Shown: positions 21,954 to 31,864, counted from the stretch's first letter. The stretch is 64,000 nucleotides of DNA from JAAYCB01 sp012744395 (GCA_028703175.1 JAQVNJ010000004.1:1-64000), one strand, 5' to 3'. The notes: a model not told the origin generated them from the sequence alone. Made by a program: numbers and translations.

Positions 21954-24629
21954 CTACTGGGCGGCCTTTTTCGTCTTGGCAGGTTTCTTTCTGGTCGTTT
22001 TCTTGGTTGTTTTCTTGGCCGCGGCCTTCTTCCGCACCTTGCGCGGCGCGGGCTGCTTGGCTGCCCGCTCGGCAAGCAGGTCGAGCGCTCGCTCGAAGCT
22101 GAGTTCCTGCGGCGAGACGCCTCGGGGCAGGCTCGCGTTGGTCGTGCCATCGGTCACATAGGGGCCATAGCGGCCCTCGAGCAGTTCGACCGGCGTGCCG
22201 GTCACCGGCGACGCGTCAAACACCCGCAGCGGCTGCTTCTTCCCCCCCGCAGCGCGGCGCCGCTTGGGCTGGGCGAGCAACTCGAGCGCCTGGTCGAGCG
22301 TCACGTCGAGCGGGGAGATTCCGTCCGGCAGCGAGCGGGTCTCCTCGCCCCACTTCACATACGGCCCGAAGCGGCCCGACGATGCGAAAACCGGTTCCCC
22401 ACCCGCCGGATGGGGCCCCAGGTTTCGGGGCAGGCTGAGCAGCTTCAGGGCTGTCGCCAGATCAACGTCCTGCGGCTGCATCCCTTTCAGCAAGGAGACG
22501 TTCTGGGGCTTCTCCTTGTCTTCCGTAGCCCCTCGTTGGATATACGGGCCGAAGCGGCCGACCTTCACATACACCGGCTTGCTGGTCTCGGGGCACACGC
22601 CGAGCGGCTCCTCGCGCTGGGCGGCCTTATCGAGCATCTGCAAAGCGACATCCAGGGTCAGTTCGTCGGGCGCCATCTTCTCTGGCAGGCTCGCCCGGCG
22701 ACCGCCGTCGCCCTGCTCGATGAACGGGCCGTACCGCCCGACACGAACGACGACCTCCTCGCCGTCTTCCAGCTTGCCGATGGGGATCCGGCTCACGTTG
22801 CGGGCGTCAATCTCGTCGGTCTTGCTCTCCAGTTGCCGTTTGAGCCCCGGGTGCTTGCCGCCGAAATAGAACGACGTGAGATAATCGAGATAACTCATTT
22901 CCCCCCGGCTGATCGCGTCCAATTCGTCCTCCATCTGGGCCGTGAACGTGTAGTCGACCAGGTCGGGCAGATGGGCCTCCAGCAGCTGGCAGACGGCGAA
23001 GGCGACCCACGTCGGCACGAGGGAGCCGTTCCGCTTGAAGACGTAGTTGCGTTGCAGGATCGTTTCGATGATCGATGCGTACGTGCTCGGCCGCCCGATC
23101 CCCTTTTCCTCCAAGGTCCGGGTGAGGGTCGCTTCGCTGAAGCGGGCCGGCGGCTTCGTGGCGTGCATTTTCGGCTCGACGTTGCGGCACGCCAGCGGTT
23201 CACCCTTGGTCACGGAGGGCAGGATCGTCTCCCGATCGGCAAGTTCCGCCTCGGGATCGTCGGAGCCCTCGACGTACGCCCGAAGATAGCCCGGAAACTC
23301 GATCGTCTTTCCGCTGACCTGGAACTTCGCTCCGTCGCAGTCGATCGTGATCGTCATCCGGTGGCCCCGCGCGTCGGCCATTTGGCTGGCGATCGTTCGC
23401 TTCCAAATCAGGTCGTAGAGACGGAATTCGTCGTGTGTCAGCGACGAACGGAGGTTTTCCGGCAGATCGAAGGGGTGGCCGGCCGGGCGGATGGCTTCGT
23501 GCGCTTCCTGGGCGTTCTTGACCTTCGTGCGATACAGCCGAGGCTGGTCCGGCAAGTATTCCGTCCCGTAATGCGACCTGACGATCTCGCGGGCCGCGTC
23601 GATTGCCATGCTCGCCAGGTTGGTCGAGTCGGTCCGCATGTAGGTGATATGGCCCGTCTCGTACAGGCTCTGCGCGACCTGCATCGTCATCCGCGCCGTG
23701 AACCCGTACTTCCGGTTCGCCTCCTGTTGGAGCGTGCTGGTGGTGAACGGAGGGTAGGGCCGGCTCGTGTAGGGCTTGTCTTCCACGTCGGAAACGCGGG
23801 CCTCGCCTCGGCGGATGCGGGCCAGCAGGACCTCCGCTTGCTGCTCGGTCAACAACAGCAGCTTGTCGTCCTTCAACTTGCCCGTGGCCGGGTCGAAATC
23901 GCGGCTGGCAGGGATTCGCCTTCCGTCCACCGAGACGAGTGCGGCCTGGAAGGCCTCGCCGGTCGCCCGAGCGAACGTCGCCAGCACGTCCCAATAGGTG
24001 GCCGAGACAAAGGCCATTCGTGCCCGCTCCCGCTCAACGATCAGCCGAACGGCGACACTCTGCACGCGGCCGGCCGACAGTTTCGGCCGCACTTTGCGCC
24101 ACAGCAGCGGAGAGACTTCGTAACCGTAGAGGCGGTCGATGATCCGCCGGGTCTCCTGGGCCCGCACAAGCGCTTCGTCGATCTGCCGCGGTTGCTCGAG
24201 GGCCGCGAGAATCGCCTCTCTGGTGATTTCGTGGAACACGAGGCGGCGAACCGGCACTTTGGGCTTGAGAACCTGGCAGAGATGCCAGCTTATCGCCTCC
24301 CCCTCGCGGTCCTCGTCCGTCGCCAGGTAGAGCTCGTCGGCGCTCTTGAGCAAGCCTCGCAGCTTCTGCACCTGCTTGCTCTTGCCGCGCGGCACAATGT
24401 AGACCGGGCTGAAATTCTCCTTGACATTCACGCCCAGGTAGGCCCAGTCCTCGCCCTTGTATTGCTCGGGCAGTTCCTTCGCCCCTTGAGGCAGGTCGCG
24501 AACGTGGCCGATGCTGGCTTCAATTGTATAGGACGGTCCGAGAAATCGCCCAATCGTCCGCGCCTTTGCCGGCGATTCGACAATCACAAGAGATCTTTTG
24601 TTACCCGACGCAGGCTTCTTCTTTGCCAT
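21954..24629 (-). CDS. topA: DNA topoisomerase I
   Basis: Relaxes negative supercoils through a tyrosine-linked single-strand break. 891 residues: Toprim domain (LVIVESPAKARTIGRFLG, then LATDEDREGEAISWHL with acidic metal ligands), LSAGRVQSVAVRLI, and the active-site block YMRTDSTNL. In place of zinc fingers there are four tandem Topo-C repeats around GRYGPFIEQG, GRFGPYIQRG, GRFGPYVKWG and GRYGPYVTDG. The last 30 residues are a Lys/Thr/Ala-rich tail resembling histone H1. Start ATG 24629-24627. It shares a 314-base divergent promoter region with the SurA-like gene. Confidence 0.97.
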   Translation of the reverse strand: MAKKKPASGNKRSLVIVESPAKARTIGRFLGPSYTIEASIGHVRDLPQGAKELPEQYKGEDWAYLGVNVKENFSPVYIVPRGKSKQVQKLRGLLKSADELYLATDEDREGEAISWHLCQVLKPKVPVRRLVFHEITREAILAALEQPRQIDEALVRAQETRRIIDRLYGYEVSPLLWRKVRPKLSAGRVQSVAVRLIVERERARMAFVSATYWDVLATFARATGEAFQAALVSVDGRRIPASRDFDPATGKLKDDKLLLLTEQQAEVLLARIRRGEARVSDVEDKPYTSRPYPPFTTSTLQQEANRKYGFTARMTMQVAQSLYETGHITYMRTDSTNLASMAIDAAREIVRSHYGTEYLPDQPRLYRTKVKNAQEAHEAIRPAGHPFDLPENLRSSLTHDEFRLYDLIWKRTIASQMADARGHRMTITIDCDGAKFQVSGKTIEFPGYLRAYVEGSDDPEAELADRETILPSVTKGEPLACRNVEPKMHATKPPARFSEATLTRTLEEKGIGRPSTYASIIETILQRNYVFKRNGSLVPTWVAFAVCQLLEAHLPDLVDYTFTAQMEDELDAISRGEMSYLDYLTSFYFGGKHPGLKRQLESKTDEIDARNVSRIPIGKLEDGEEVVVRVGRYGPFIEQGDGGRRASLPEKMAPDELTLDVALQMLDKAAQREEPLGVCPETSKPVYVKVGRFGPYIQRGATEDKEKPQNVSLLKGMQPQDVDLATALKLLSLPRNLGPHPAGGEPVFASSGRFGPYVKWGEETRSLPDGISPLDVTLDQALELLAQPKRRRAAGGKKQPLRVFDASPVTGTPVELLEGRYGPYVTDGTTNASLPRGVSPQELSFERALDLLAERAAKQPAPRKVRKKAAAKKTTKKTTRKKPAKTKKAAQ

Positions 24630-24943
24630 CTTTGACTACTGACTAGATAAGGTAGGAAAACTAGAGAGATCCGGCAAACACAGCCTGCCTCGCACGCCGC
24701 CTTCGAGGCTATCGGCCCGGCATATGTGAAATATTCGGTCAGGTCAGAAAAAAACCGTTTGCTCGCCCCCCCATTCGGGTGATGGATTGTTACAGTCATA
24801 CCTTTTGGGATTGCAATTAGCTCTACGGGTTTTAGAATTGCCGGATTCGGGGAAACAACGATGCGTTCCCCATTAGTACCGGTTTCTTGACGTTGTCAAG
24901 TCGAAATTGCAACCGGCAGCCCCCGCCAGAGAAGGGTTTCTGC
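24630..24943. other. Divergent promoter region topA / SurA-like gene
   Basis: 314 bases with no gene, lower in GC than its surroundings. It holds the perfect palindrome CTTGACGTTGTCAAG at 24886-24900 (6-base arms, 3-base centre), 43 bases before the ATG at 24944, in a position suitable for an operator or -35 region. Confidence 0.5.
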
Positions 24944-27592
24944 ATGGCCAGTCCGTTTAAGGTCTTCCGAAAAAACCGAAAACTCATGCTCGCTATCCTC
25001 ACGATTGTGGCCATGGGGGGATTCGTTGTTCTGCCGACCGTGATCCAGATCATGAGCGGCGGGGGCAGGGCCACGACGAGACGCGACGTGGTGACCACGA
25101 CGCGTTATGGAAACATCGATCTCGGCTCGATGTCCTACCTCCGGCAGGATCGGCAGACGGTCAAGGGGCTCGTCAGTCGCATCGACAACATTGTCCGCAC
25201 AAAGCAGCAGAATTGGCAAGGTCAGACAGTCGCTCAGAGCCTCCAGGCCAGACTCTCCTCGGAGGATCAGGGGATTGTTGAAACCTGGCTGCTTGTCAAT
25301 CGCGCCGAGGAGCTCGGCCTGATCGTCAACGACGCGGCGGTCAACGCATTCCTCACCCAATTGCTCGAAAATGCCGTCTCGCAAGATGAATTGTTGGGAG
25401 TGCTCAAGGAAATGGGATTGCCCGAGTCGCAGCTCTTCCGCCTGCTCAAATACGAGTTGATGGCGATGCGACTCCAGGACCTCGTCTTCACGAGCCTGCT
25501 GCCGACGACGCCGGGCGAGCGCTGGGATTACTACCAGCGGCTACAGCGACAGGCGACGGTCGAATTGGCGGAAGTCCCGGTCGATCGGCTCATCGGCGGG
25601 ATTGCCGAGCCTCCCGAGAAGACTCTGAATGCATTCTTCGAACAACACAAATCCCGAGAATATACTCCCGGATCCACGGAGCCGGGTTTCATGGTCCCCA
25701 AGCAGATCGCCATCGACTATTTCAAAGTCGATTACGACCATCTGTTCACCGACGAGGAATTGAAGAAGTATTATGAGGAAAACAAGGAGGAATTCAAAAG
25801 GGAACAACTGCCCGAGGCAGACAAGCCAGACTTCCCCTCCGAACTGAAAGGCGGCCTGCCCGGACTCGACGACGAATCGCTTGATCTGTCTCCGGCCTCT
25901 GCCAAGGAACAACCGGACCAGCCGCCAGCGGCCGAGAGTGCCACGCCCCCCAAACCCGACAGCGAGCCCAAAGCCGAAACGCCGGCCGACCAGGCGGCAG
26001 AACCAGGGCCGGCAGGCAAGCCCACGGGCGACTCCGCAGAGCCGCCCGCGAGCAGGCCGGCAACGGGCAAGGCAGAGGGGACTCCATCCTCCGACCAGCC
26101 GGACTCGAACCCCAATCCCAACACGGAAAGCCGCGCGGCGGGACGGCCGCTCTTCCATCTGACCGCCTATCAGACAGACAACGATCCGCCCGCACCGGCC
26201 GAAAAGTCCGATGAGCCGGCCAAAAAGGATGCCGCACCGAGCGAAAAGCCAGCCCAGCCGGCGGAGAAAGAGCCCGCACCGAGCGAAAAGCCAGCCCAGC
26301 CGGCGGAGAAAGAGCCCGCACCGAGCGAAAAGCCAGCCCAGCCGGCAGAGAAAGAGCCGGCACCGAGCGAAAAGCCAGCCCAGCCGGCGGAGAAAGAGCC
26401 CGCACCGAGCGAAAAGCCAGCCCAGCCGGCGGAGAAAGAGCCCGCACCGAGCGAGAAGCCGGCCGAACCGGCGGAGAAAGAGCCCGCACCGAGCGAGAAG
26501 CCGGCCCAGCCGGCGGAGAAAGAGCCGGCACCGAGCGAGAAGCCGGCCGAACCGGCCAAGGAAGAACCGGCCGCTCCGCAACTGCCGGAGTACTACTCGT
26601 TTGAAGAGGTCAAGTCGCAGATTCAAGCCAAGTTGGCGCCGGACAAGATCGAGCAGATATTCAGGCCGCTCGAAAACCAGATGGCCATCTACCACGACGC
26701 CCATGTCCGCTACATCCAGTCGCAGGACGCCTCGGGCAAGGCAACCGTGGCGGAACCATCGCGGCCGGATTTCGCGAAGCTCGCCGCCGACGCCGGGATC
26801 GAAGCCAAGACGACCCGGTTGATGTCGCAATTGCAGGCGCGCGACCTGGATATCGGCAGTTCGACGATCTCCTGGAGCGGCCAGTCGGTTCCCTTCCTCT
26901 CCTATGCGTACGACTCGTTGGCCATGCTCCGCGCCGCCCGATCGCAGGACATGGAGGGCAACTACTACCTTTTCTGGAAGACGGATCAGACCGACCAGCG
27001 CACACCGGAACTGAGCGACCCCGGCGTCCGGGAGATGGTCGTCGACGCCTGGAAGCGGATCGAGGCCCGCGACAAGGCGATGCAGGCGGCGGAGCGTTTG
27101 GCGGAAACGGCGCGTGCCAAGAAAGCCCCTCTGGCTGAATCACTCGCCGGCGAGAAGGAGATCGTGGTCCGAACCACCGAACCGTTCACATGGATCGACA
27201 GGACCAGCGTCAGCCTTGCACTCTACGGCTATGGCGCTCCGCGTTTGAGCACGGTGCAGCTCGCCTCCAGATCCGCACCGGCGGTGGACGAGGCCGAGGA
27301 TCAAGCCCCCCCTGAGGCCGAGACCGTGCCGCTTGTGGGCAACGACTTCATGCAGACCGTTGCGCTCCTGGAACCTGGAGAGGTGGGCGTGGCCTGGAAC
27401 GAGCCGAAGACCGTGGTCTATGTGATTCGCGTCCTGGAAACCTCGCCGCCTACCGACGATTTGCGGCAGATGTTCCTTGTCTCCGCCAACCCGCAGCAGA
27501 TTAACGTCGTGGCCCAGCTCGACCGCTGGTTCGCATACCAGGACTGGCTGAAGGGCCTTGAGACCATGGCCGGGCTGGAGTGGCAGCAGTAG
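24944..27592 (+). CDS. Membrane-anchored SurA/PpiD-like folding factor with tandem repeat linker
   Basis: 882 residues. It begins with a short basic stretch and one membrane helix, about residues 14-38 (LMLAILTIVAMGGFVVLPTV). A SurA-N-like helical region follows (EELGLIVNDAAVNAFLTQLL, ELLGVLKEMGL), then a long Pro/Glu/Lys-rich linker. The linker includes eight 14-residue units APSEKPAQPAEKEP and is followed by more helical sequence to the C-terminus. Architecture resembles PpiD: a membrane-tethered periplasmic chaperone. No clear parvulin catalytic domain is visible, so isomerase activity is doubtful. Start ATG 24944 has GAAGGG upstream. Confidence 0.75.
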   Translation: MASPFKVFRKNRKLMLAILTIVAMGGFVVLPTVIQIMSGGGRATTRRDVVTTTRYGNIDLGSMSYLRQDRQTVKGLVSRIDNIVRTKQQNWQGQTVAQSLQARLSSEDQGIVETWLLVNRAEELGLIVNDAAVNAFLTQLLENAVSQDELLGVLKEMGLPESQLFRLLKYELMAMRLQDLVFTSLLPTTPGERWDYYQRLQRQATVELAEVPVDRLIGGIAEPPEKTLNAFFEQHKSREYTPGSTEPGFMVPKQIAIDYFKVDYDHLFTDEELKKYYEENKEEFKREQLPEADKPDFPSELKGGLPGLDDESLDLSPASAKEQPDQPPAAESATPPKPDSEPKAETPADQAAEPGPAGKPTGDSAEPPASRPATGKAEGTPSSDQPDSNPNPNTESRAAGRPLFHLTAYQTDNDPPAPAEKSDEPAKKDAAPSEKPAQPAEKEPAPSEKPAQPAEKEPAPSEKPAQPAEKEPAPSEKPAQPAEKEPAPSEKPAQPAEKEPAPSEKPAEPAEKEPAPSEKPAQPAEKEPAPSEKPAEPAKEEPAAPQLPEYYSFEEVKSQIQAKLAPDKIEQIFRPLENQMAIYHDAHVRYIQSQDASGKATVAEPSRPDFAKLAADAGIEAKTTRLMSQLQARDLDIGSSTISWSGQSVPFLSYAYDSLAMLRAARSQDMEGNYYLFWKTDQTDQRTPELSDPGVREMVVDAWKRIEARDKAMQAAERLAETARAKKAPLAESLAGEKEIVVRTTEPFTWIDRTSVSLALYGYGAPRLSTVQLASRSAPAVDEAEDQAPPEAETVPLVGNDFMQTVALLEPGEVGVAWNEPKTVVYVIRVLETSPPTDDLRQMFLVSANPQQINVVAQLDRWFAYQDWLKGLETMAGLEWQQ
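26234..26569 (+). repeat. Eight tandem 42-base coding repeats
   Basis: In-frame 42-base units within the SurA-like gene encode APSEKPAQPAEKEP eight times; copies 6 and 8 have Glu in place of the single Gln, and copy 8 ends with a swapped KEEP. Several units are identical at DNA level (GCACCGAGCGAAAAGCC start), indicating recent expansion or homogenisation. Copy number could vary between strains. Confidence 0.9.
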
Positions 27593-27681
27593 CGCGCCGG
27601 CGTCGAACGGGATGTCCGGTCCAGCGAGACCAAGACGCGCCGGACGCTTGCGTTCACCGAGTGCTTCGGAGGGGCCTGGCA

Positions 27682-29187
27682 ATGCTTGAACTGGTCGACC
27701 TCGGAAAGCGGATCGACAAGGAGGTCTACCGGCAAACCTACCCGGAATTGCAGCTCCGGCTCGCCGCCTGCCAACGCGCCGTTCGCGCCGCGGAGATTCC
27801 CGTCCTGGTGGTCTTCGAAGGCTGGGATGCGGCGGGCAAGGGCAGCCTGATCAACTGCATGGCGCAGGCTCTCGATCCGCGCGGCTTCGCGGTGCGGGCG
27901 ATCAACCCCGCCACCGAAACCGAGAGCTTCTACCCCTGGATGTGGCGCTTTCACGCCAGCATGCCTCCCGCCGGCAAGATCGGCATCTTCGACCGTTCCT
28001 GGTACCGCCGCGTGCTGGTCGAACGGATCGAGGGGCCGATCTCCCGCCGCCCGTTGGATCAAGCCTACGACGACATCCTCAATTTCGAGCGGCAATTGGC
28101 CGACGGCGGGCAGGTGATCGTCAAGTTCTGGCTTCACATCAGTAAGAAGGACCAGAAGAAACGCTTCCAGAAAATCGGCCGAAACCCCGTCATGGCCTGG
28201 AAGGTCGGCAAGCGAGAATGGCGCCGCCACCAGCAATACGGCCGGTGGCTGGCGGCCGTCGAGGAGATGCTCCAGCGGACCAGTGCGGCCCACGCGCCGT
28301 GGACGGTCGTCGAAGCGACCCAGGCAAGGTTCGCCCGAGTCAAGGTCCTGGAAACCGTGATCGAGGCGATCGAAGCCGAGCTCCAACGCCGAGCGGCAGC
28401 GCCGCGGACAGCGCCGCGGCCGATGCCCAAGCCGGAGCCTTCCCCCACGCGCCAGCATACGATCCTCGACCGCCTGGACGCGACGCTCGCCATCCAGCGC
28501 GAGCCGTACGAGGAAGAACTCGAAAAGCTCCAGAAGCGGATCTTCCAGTTGGAGCACGAGGTCTACGTTGCCAGGATTCCCGCCGTGATCGTCTACGAGG
28601 GCTGGGATGCGGCGGGCAAGGGGGGCAACATCAAGCGACTCACACGGGGCCTCGACCCCCGCGGCTACGAGGTTGTCCCAATCGCCGCGCCGACCGGCCT
28701 GGAGAAGAGCCACCACTACCTCTGGCGGTTCTGGAACGCGCTGCCCAAGGCCGGCCACATCACAATTTTCGATCGGTCCTGGTACGGCCGAGTCCTCGTC
28801 GAACGCGTGGAAGGATTCTGCACCGAAGACGAATGGCGGAGGGCCTACCGGGAGATCAACGAGTTCGAACGGCAGTTGGCCGACTTCGGCGCCGCGATTG
28901 TCAAATTCTGGCTCCACATCGACCAGGACGAACAACTCCGCCGCTTCCAGGCCCGCCAGAACACGCCCGAAAAGCAGTGGAAGATCACCGAAGAAGACTG
29001 GCGGAATCGCGAGAAGTACGCCCAGTATCGGATCGCTGTGGTCGACATGCTCCAGCGCACGAGCACCACCTACGCCCCCTGGACGATTCTCGAGGCAAAC
29101 TGCAAGCTCTACGCCCGGATCAAGGCCCTCCGCACCGTCGCCAAGGTCCTGGAGGACGCGCTGGAACACAGGCTCGATCCGCGCTAG
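27682..29187 (+). CDS. pap: Polyphosphate:AMP phosphotransferase, tandem PPK2 domains
   Basis: 501 residues with two PPK2 domains. Each has a Walker A loop (FEGWDAAGKGS about residue 49; YEGWDAAGKGG about residue 311) and the lid/Walker B block (FDRSWYRRVLVERIEG; FDRSWYGRVLVERVEG). Such two-domain (class II) enzymes transfer phosphate from polyphosphate to AMP, making ADP. In the characterised members the C-terminal domain is the active one. Here both Walker A motifs are intact. Start ATG 27682 follows GGAGGGG by about 7 bases. It lies 89 bases after the SurA-like gene on the same strand. Confidence 0.92.
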   Translation: MLELVDLGKRIDKEVYRQTYPELQLRLAACQRAVRAAEIPVLVVFEGWDAAGKGSLINCMAQALDPRGFAVRAINPATETESFYPWMWRFHASMPPAGKIGIFDRSWYRRVLVERIEGPISRRPLDQAYDDILNFERQLADGGQVIVKFWLHISKKDQKKRFQKIGRNPVMAWKVGKREWRRHQQYGRWLAAVEEMLQRTSAAHAPWTVVEATQARFARVKVLETVIEAIEAELQRRAAAPRTAPRPMPKPEPSPTRQHTILDRLDATLAIQREPYEEELEKLQKRIFQLEHEVYVARIPAVIVYEGWDAAGKGGNIKRLTRGLDPRGYEVVPIAAPTGLEKSHHYLWRFWNALPKAGHITIFDRSWYGRVLVERVEGFCTEDEWRRAYREINEFERQLADFGAAIVKFWLHIDQDEQLRRFQARQNTPEKQWKITEEDWRNREKYAQYRIAVVDMLQRTSTTYAPWTILEANCKLYARIKALRTVAKVLEDALEHRLDPR

Positions 29188-29367
29188 ATGTCCGTTTCGT
29201 AAGTTGACAAACAGTTGTAGTTGACCTGGACAAGAAAGGGAGTATGGGGTAGCAGAGGCGAGTTGGTTTTGAGAATCAGGGTTCCAGAGCAATGCGCCGC
29301 ACTGCGACCCCACATCAGCGGCGCTGGAATTTGGCGACGGCACCGGCGCGCCGGGCAGCTCGGGTCG

Positions 29368-29911
29368 TCATTCACGGACAGGCAAAAGGCAGGCAAAAGG
29401 GGATCCCTGCCCCTTTCTCGGACGACCGCGGGGACGGAGCGTATAGCCCAAGCCTGTCCGCTGGGCGACTTCTGCCGTCCAGGGCGACTCTCCAGAAGGT
29501 CGCCCGCGCGCGAGGCACTCTCGCAATGCTTGCAGTTCTCGCTCGCTGTGCGGTTGGTTCACACGTTCGATCCACTTCGGCGTTTGAGGTATCGGCCAAG
29601 GGCGAGAGCAGCTTTGGAAGGGGTTCCACCGTCTGCGTCCACCGCCACAGCGAACCGTAACGCCAATCTTCCGCCCGCTGGACCAGATTTGCCCGCAGCG
29701 CATTCCGCTCCACATACCGGCAGACGACCAGGAAGTGGTCGTGATCGGCAACCGGAAAGCTCTTGAAACACGACTGGTACAAGTGGCCTTCGCCCACCGT
29801 ATGATAGTGGGCATGATACCGTTGGGGGTGCGTAGCCGTGCCCCAGCGCAGCACCCGTCCCATCAACCCATCCTCGGAGGGCCGCAGAACCATGTGCCAG
29901 TGATCAGGCAT
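29368..29911 (-). pseudogene. REP-associated tyrosine transposase (RAYT), truncated and frameshifted
   Basis: Y1_Tnp/RAYT remnant. One frame from 29911 carries MPDHWHMVLRPSEDG (metal-binding H-W-H), YHTVGEGHLYQSCFKSFPV and YVERNALRANLVQRAEDW, all typical. After LLS near 29598 the family continues in the next frame (PWPIPQTPKWIERVNQP, then LRECLARGRPSGE and LRPRGRPRKG to 29368); one extra base in CCCTTGG explains this. The roughly 50 residues normally preceding the H-W-H block are missing. RAYTs mobilise REP-type palindromes, and this window has several palindrome families, though no match to this copy is proven. Confidence 0.85.
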
Positions 29912-30280
29912 CAGGTGGGGTGGTGAGAAGTTAGCCTGTCAGTAGTCAATTGCCTTTCGCGGTTCTGTTCCGAAGTAAATGGTTGTGCCGTGCGTTGGCG
30001 CGCACCTTTCAGGATCGAATCGGAGATGCAACACCGGCCGCTCACCAGCGCGCAGCCGCCTCCACCATCTGGCCACTCGCCCCCATCCGGCTCGCGATCT
30101 GTTGATTTAATCGATCGCGCCACCTGTTGGGGTGGTTGTGCCTGGGGCTCCATGGGGTATAGTCATCAGCAGCAAGCAGCGACCGGTCGGCTGGTGGATC
30201 GAAGGGACGCAAGTGATGGACTACTGGGCGAAGGCTCCACTGGCACGGCGCCAGAAAAGACCCCGTCCCCTTTTCTAACG
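29912..30280. other. Non-coding stretch next to the RAYT remnant
   Basis: About 370 bases between the truncated transposase and the glycosidase-like gene. Short frames on both strands have no recognisable similarity. Given the neighbouring debris this is probably decayed mobile or gene DNA, but I cannot identify what it was. Confidence 0.4.
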
Positions 30281-31843
30281 CTAACGGGCGACCGTCTTCC
30301 CCGCTCCCGCCGGCCGCTCGGGATCCGCAGCGTAGGGGACAAACCGCAAGCTGTATAGATCCGCGTCTTTCAACACGAACCGCAGTCGCACGGCCTTGCC
30401 CGCAAGCGGTCGGACATCCCCGCCGGCCTTTTTCCAGCGGACCACCTTGTCGAGGCGGTCGCAGAAGATCGGCGGGCAATCGGCCAACGAATAACCCTCG
30501 ATCGCTTTGCCGCTGAGATCCTGGATTTCCACCTGGACGCTACCGGCGCCCGAAGTCTCAACATTCAGCGTCAGGTTGCCGCCGTCGAAACGGAGGGGCT
30601 TGGTGACGAATTCGCCGCCAGTCAACGGCGCATGTGCCGAAACGAATCCGTCTAATCGCAAGCTGTAACGTCGGACGGTCGTATAGGTGCCCTCCCAGTA
30701 ACCTTCCGTCGCGTAGAGCGAGATTTCGTTCGGGCAGTCCTCGACGCTGGATTTCGTCTCAACCATGCTCCAGAAGACGAAATTGTCGCCGTAGACCCAG
30801 CTATGACGCTCGCGCGGACCGGGGCGGATAAACGCCTCGTCCCAGCGGTGGAACTTCTGTCCGTCCCGACTGCTGATCAGCACGGCGTCCGTTACAGCAG
30901 TGCCATAGCGCGGATGGGACTTGGCGCGTGCCAAACGTTCCTCCAGGCCCGGCAGGTCAAACATGGGCTCGGACCATCCCCGGTCAGTGTAGCGCATCGG
31001 GAAGCCCAGAAAAATGTGAGGCGCCCGGTAGTAGGGGTAGATCTGGTTGGTGTAGAGATGCTCGGCCGTCGCGCCGGAGTGGTCCAGCCATTGCGGCTTG
31101 GGAAAGCGAAGGATGTCTTTGGACACTGAAGTCATGATGTCGCGCACGCCATCCTTGAAGCCGCGGTGATACTCGCGGTATTCGGCACGGAGCGGATCCC
31201 AGAAGATCAAGTTCTGCGAATCAAAAGCCCCTTCGGTGACGGCAGGTTGCGTGCTCATTACCGCAAAGTGAACGCCATCGCCCGACTTCAGGACGTAGAG
31301 CCCGCCCTTGCCGAGGACGACCGCCTTATATTTCGCATCGGCCGGGCAATCGGGATTGGCGTCGAGAAACACGGCCGAATGCGCCGGATCACCGCCGATC
31401 TCCTTGAGCATTGCCCCGGTGAGAACGATGTTGTTGGCTTTCGAGCCTTGAAATTCGCAAATCCCCAGCTCCGGTCGGTGCCAGTGCAGGCCGTCATCGC
31501 TCTCCGCGTAACAGAGATTCCAGGGATGGTCCGCCAGAGCCTGAGCGGGCGACCCGCTGTGCCGATAGTGGAGCCCGCGATAATACATGCGATAGAGCCC
31601 GCCGTCCTTGAATACGGACTGGTACCCCGATGCATTTCCCTCCCACAGGGCATCGGTCTTGAACACGATCTCGCGGCGAACGGGCTGATGGACCTGCAAT
31701 CGCAACGCCCCTTGGGTCGAGTCGATGAGAAAATTGTCCACGAACAACTCTCGACGCGAACCGATATCGATCGGCTCTGCTGAGAGACCGGCCGCGAGGA
31801 ACCCGATCGCCCAAAGGCCGACTACCGCATGGCGAAAAGACAT
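30281..31843 (-). CDS. Secreted glycosidase-like protein (five-bladed propeller type)
   Basis: 520 residues beginning with a signal peptide (MSFRHAVVGLWAIGFLAAGLSA, cleavage likely after SA). The mature start IDIGSRRELFVDNFLID and later YRMYYRG, CYAESDDGLHWHRPELG and DAVLISSRDGQKFHRWDE are typical of planctomycete proteins related to GH32/GH43 five-bladed propellers. The C-terminal about 120 residues look like a beta-sandwich. It probably acts on an extracellular or periplasmic saccharide; the substrate is unknown. Start ATG 31843-31841 with TGGAG upstream. A fragment of a paralogous gene lies directly upstream. Confidence 0.75.
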   Translation of the reverse strand: MSFRHAVVGLWAIGFLAAGLSAEPIDIGSRRELFVDNFLIDSTQGALRLQVHQPVRREIVFKTDALWEGNASGYQSVFKDGGLYRMYYRGLHYRHSGSPAQALADHPWNLCYAESDDGLHWHRPELGICEFQGSKANNIVLTGAMLKEIGGDPAHSAVFLDANPDCPADAKYKAVVLGKGGLYVLKSGDGVHFAVMSTQPAVTEGAFDSQNLIFWDPLRAEYREYHRGFKDGVRDIMTSVSKDILRFPKPQWLDHSGATAEHLYTNQIYPYYRAPHIFLGFPMRYTDRGWSEPMFDLPGLEERLARAKSHPRYGTAVTDAVLISSRDGQKFHRWDEAFIRPGPRERHSWVYGDNFVFWSMVETKSSVEDCPNEISLYATEGYWEGTYTTVRRYSLRLDGFVSAHAPLTGGEFVTKPLRFDGGNLTLNVETSGAGSVQVEIQDLSGKAIEGYSLADCPPIFCDRLDKVVRWKKAGGDVRPLAGKAVRLRFVLKDADLYSLRFVPYAADPERPAGAGKTVAR

Positions 31844-31864
31844 GGTATTTCTCCAGGAGTGGAA

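Noticed and set aside
22410..24635. 741-codon open frame on the plus strand
   Set aside because: Exactly antisense to topA, whose motifs are unambiguous.
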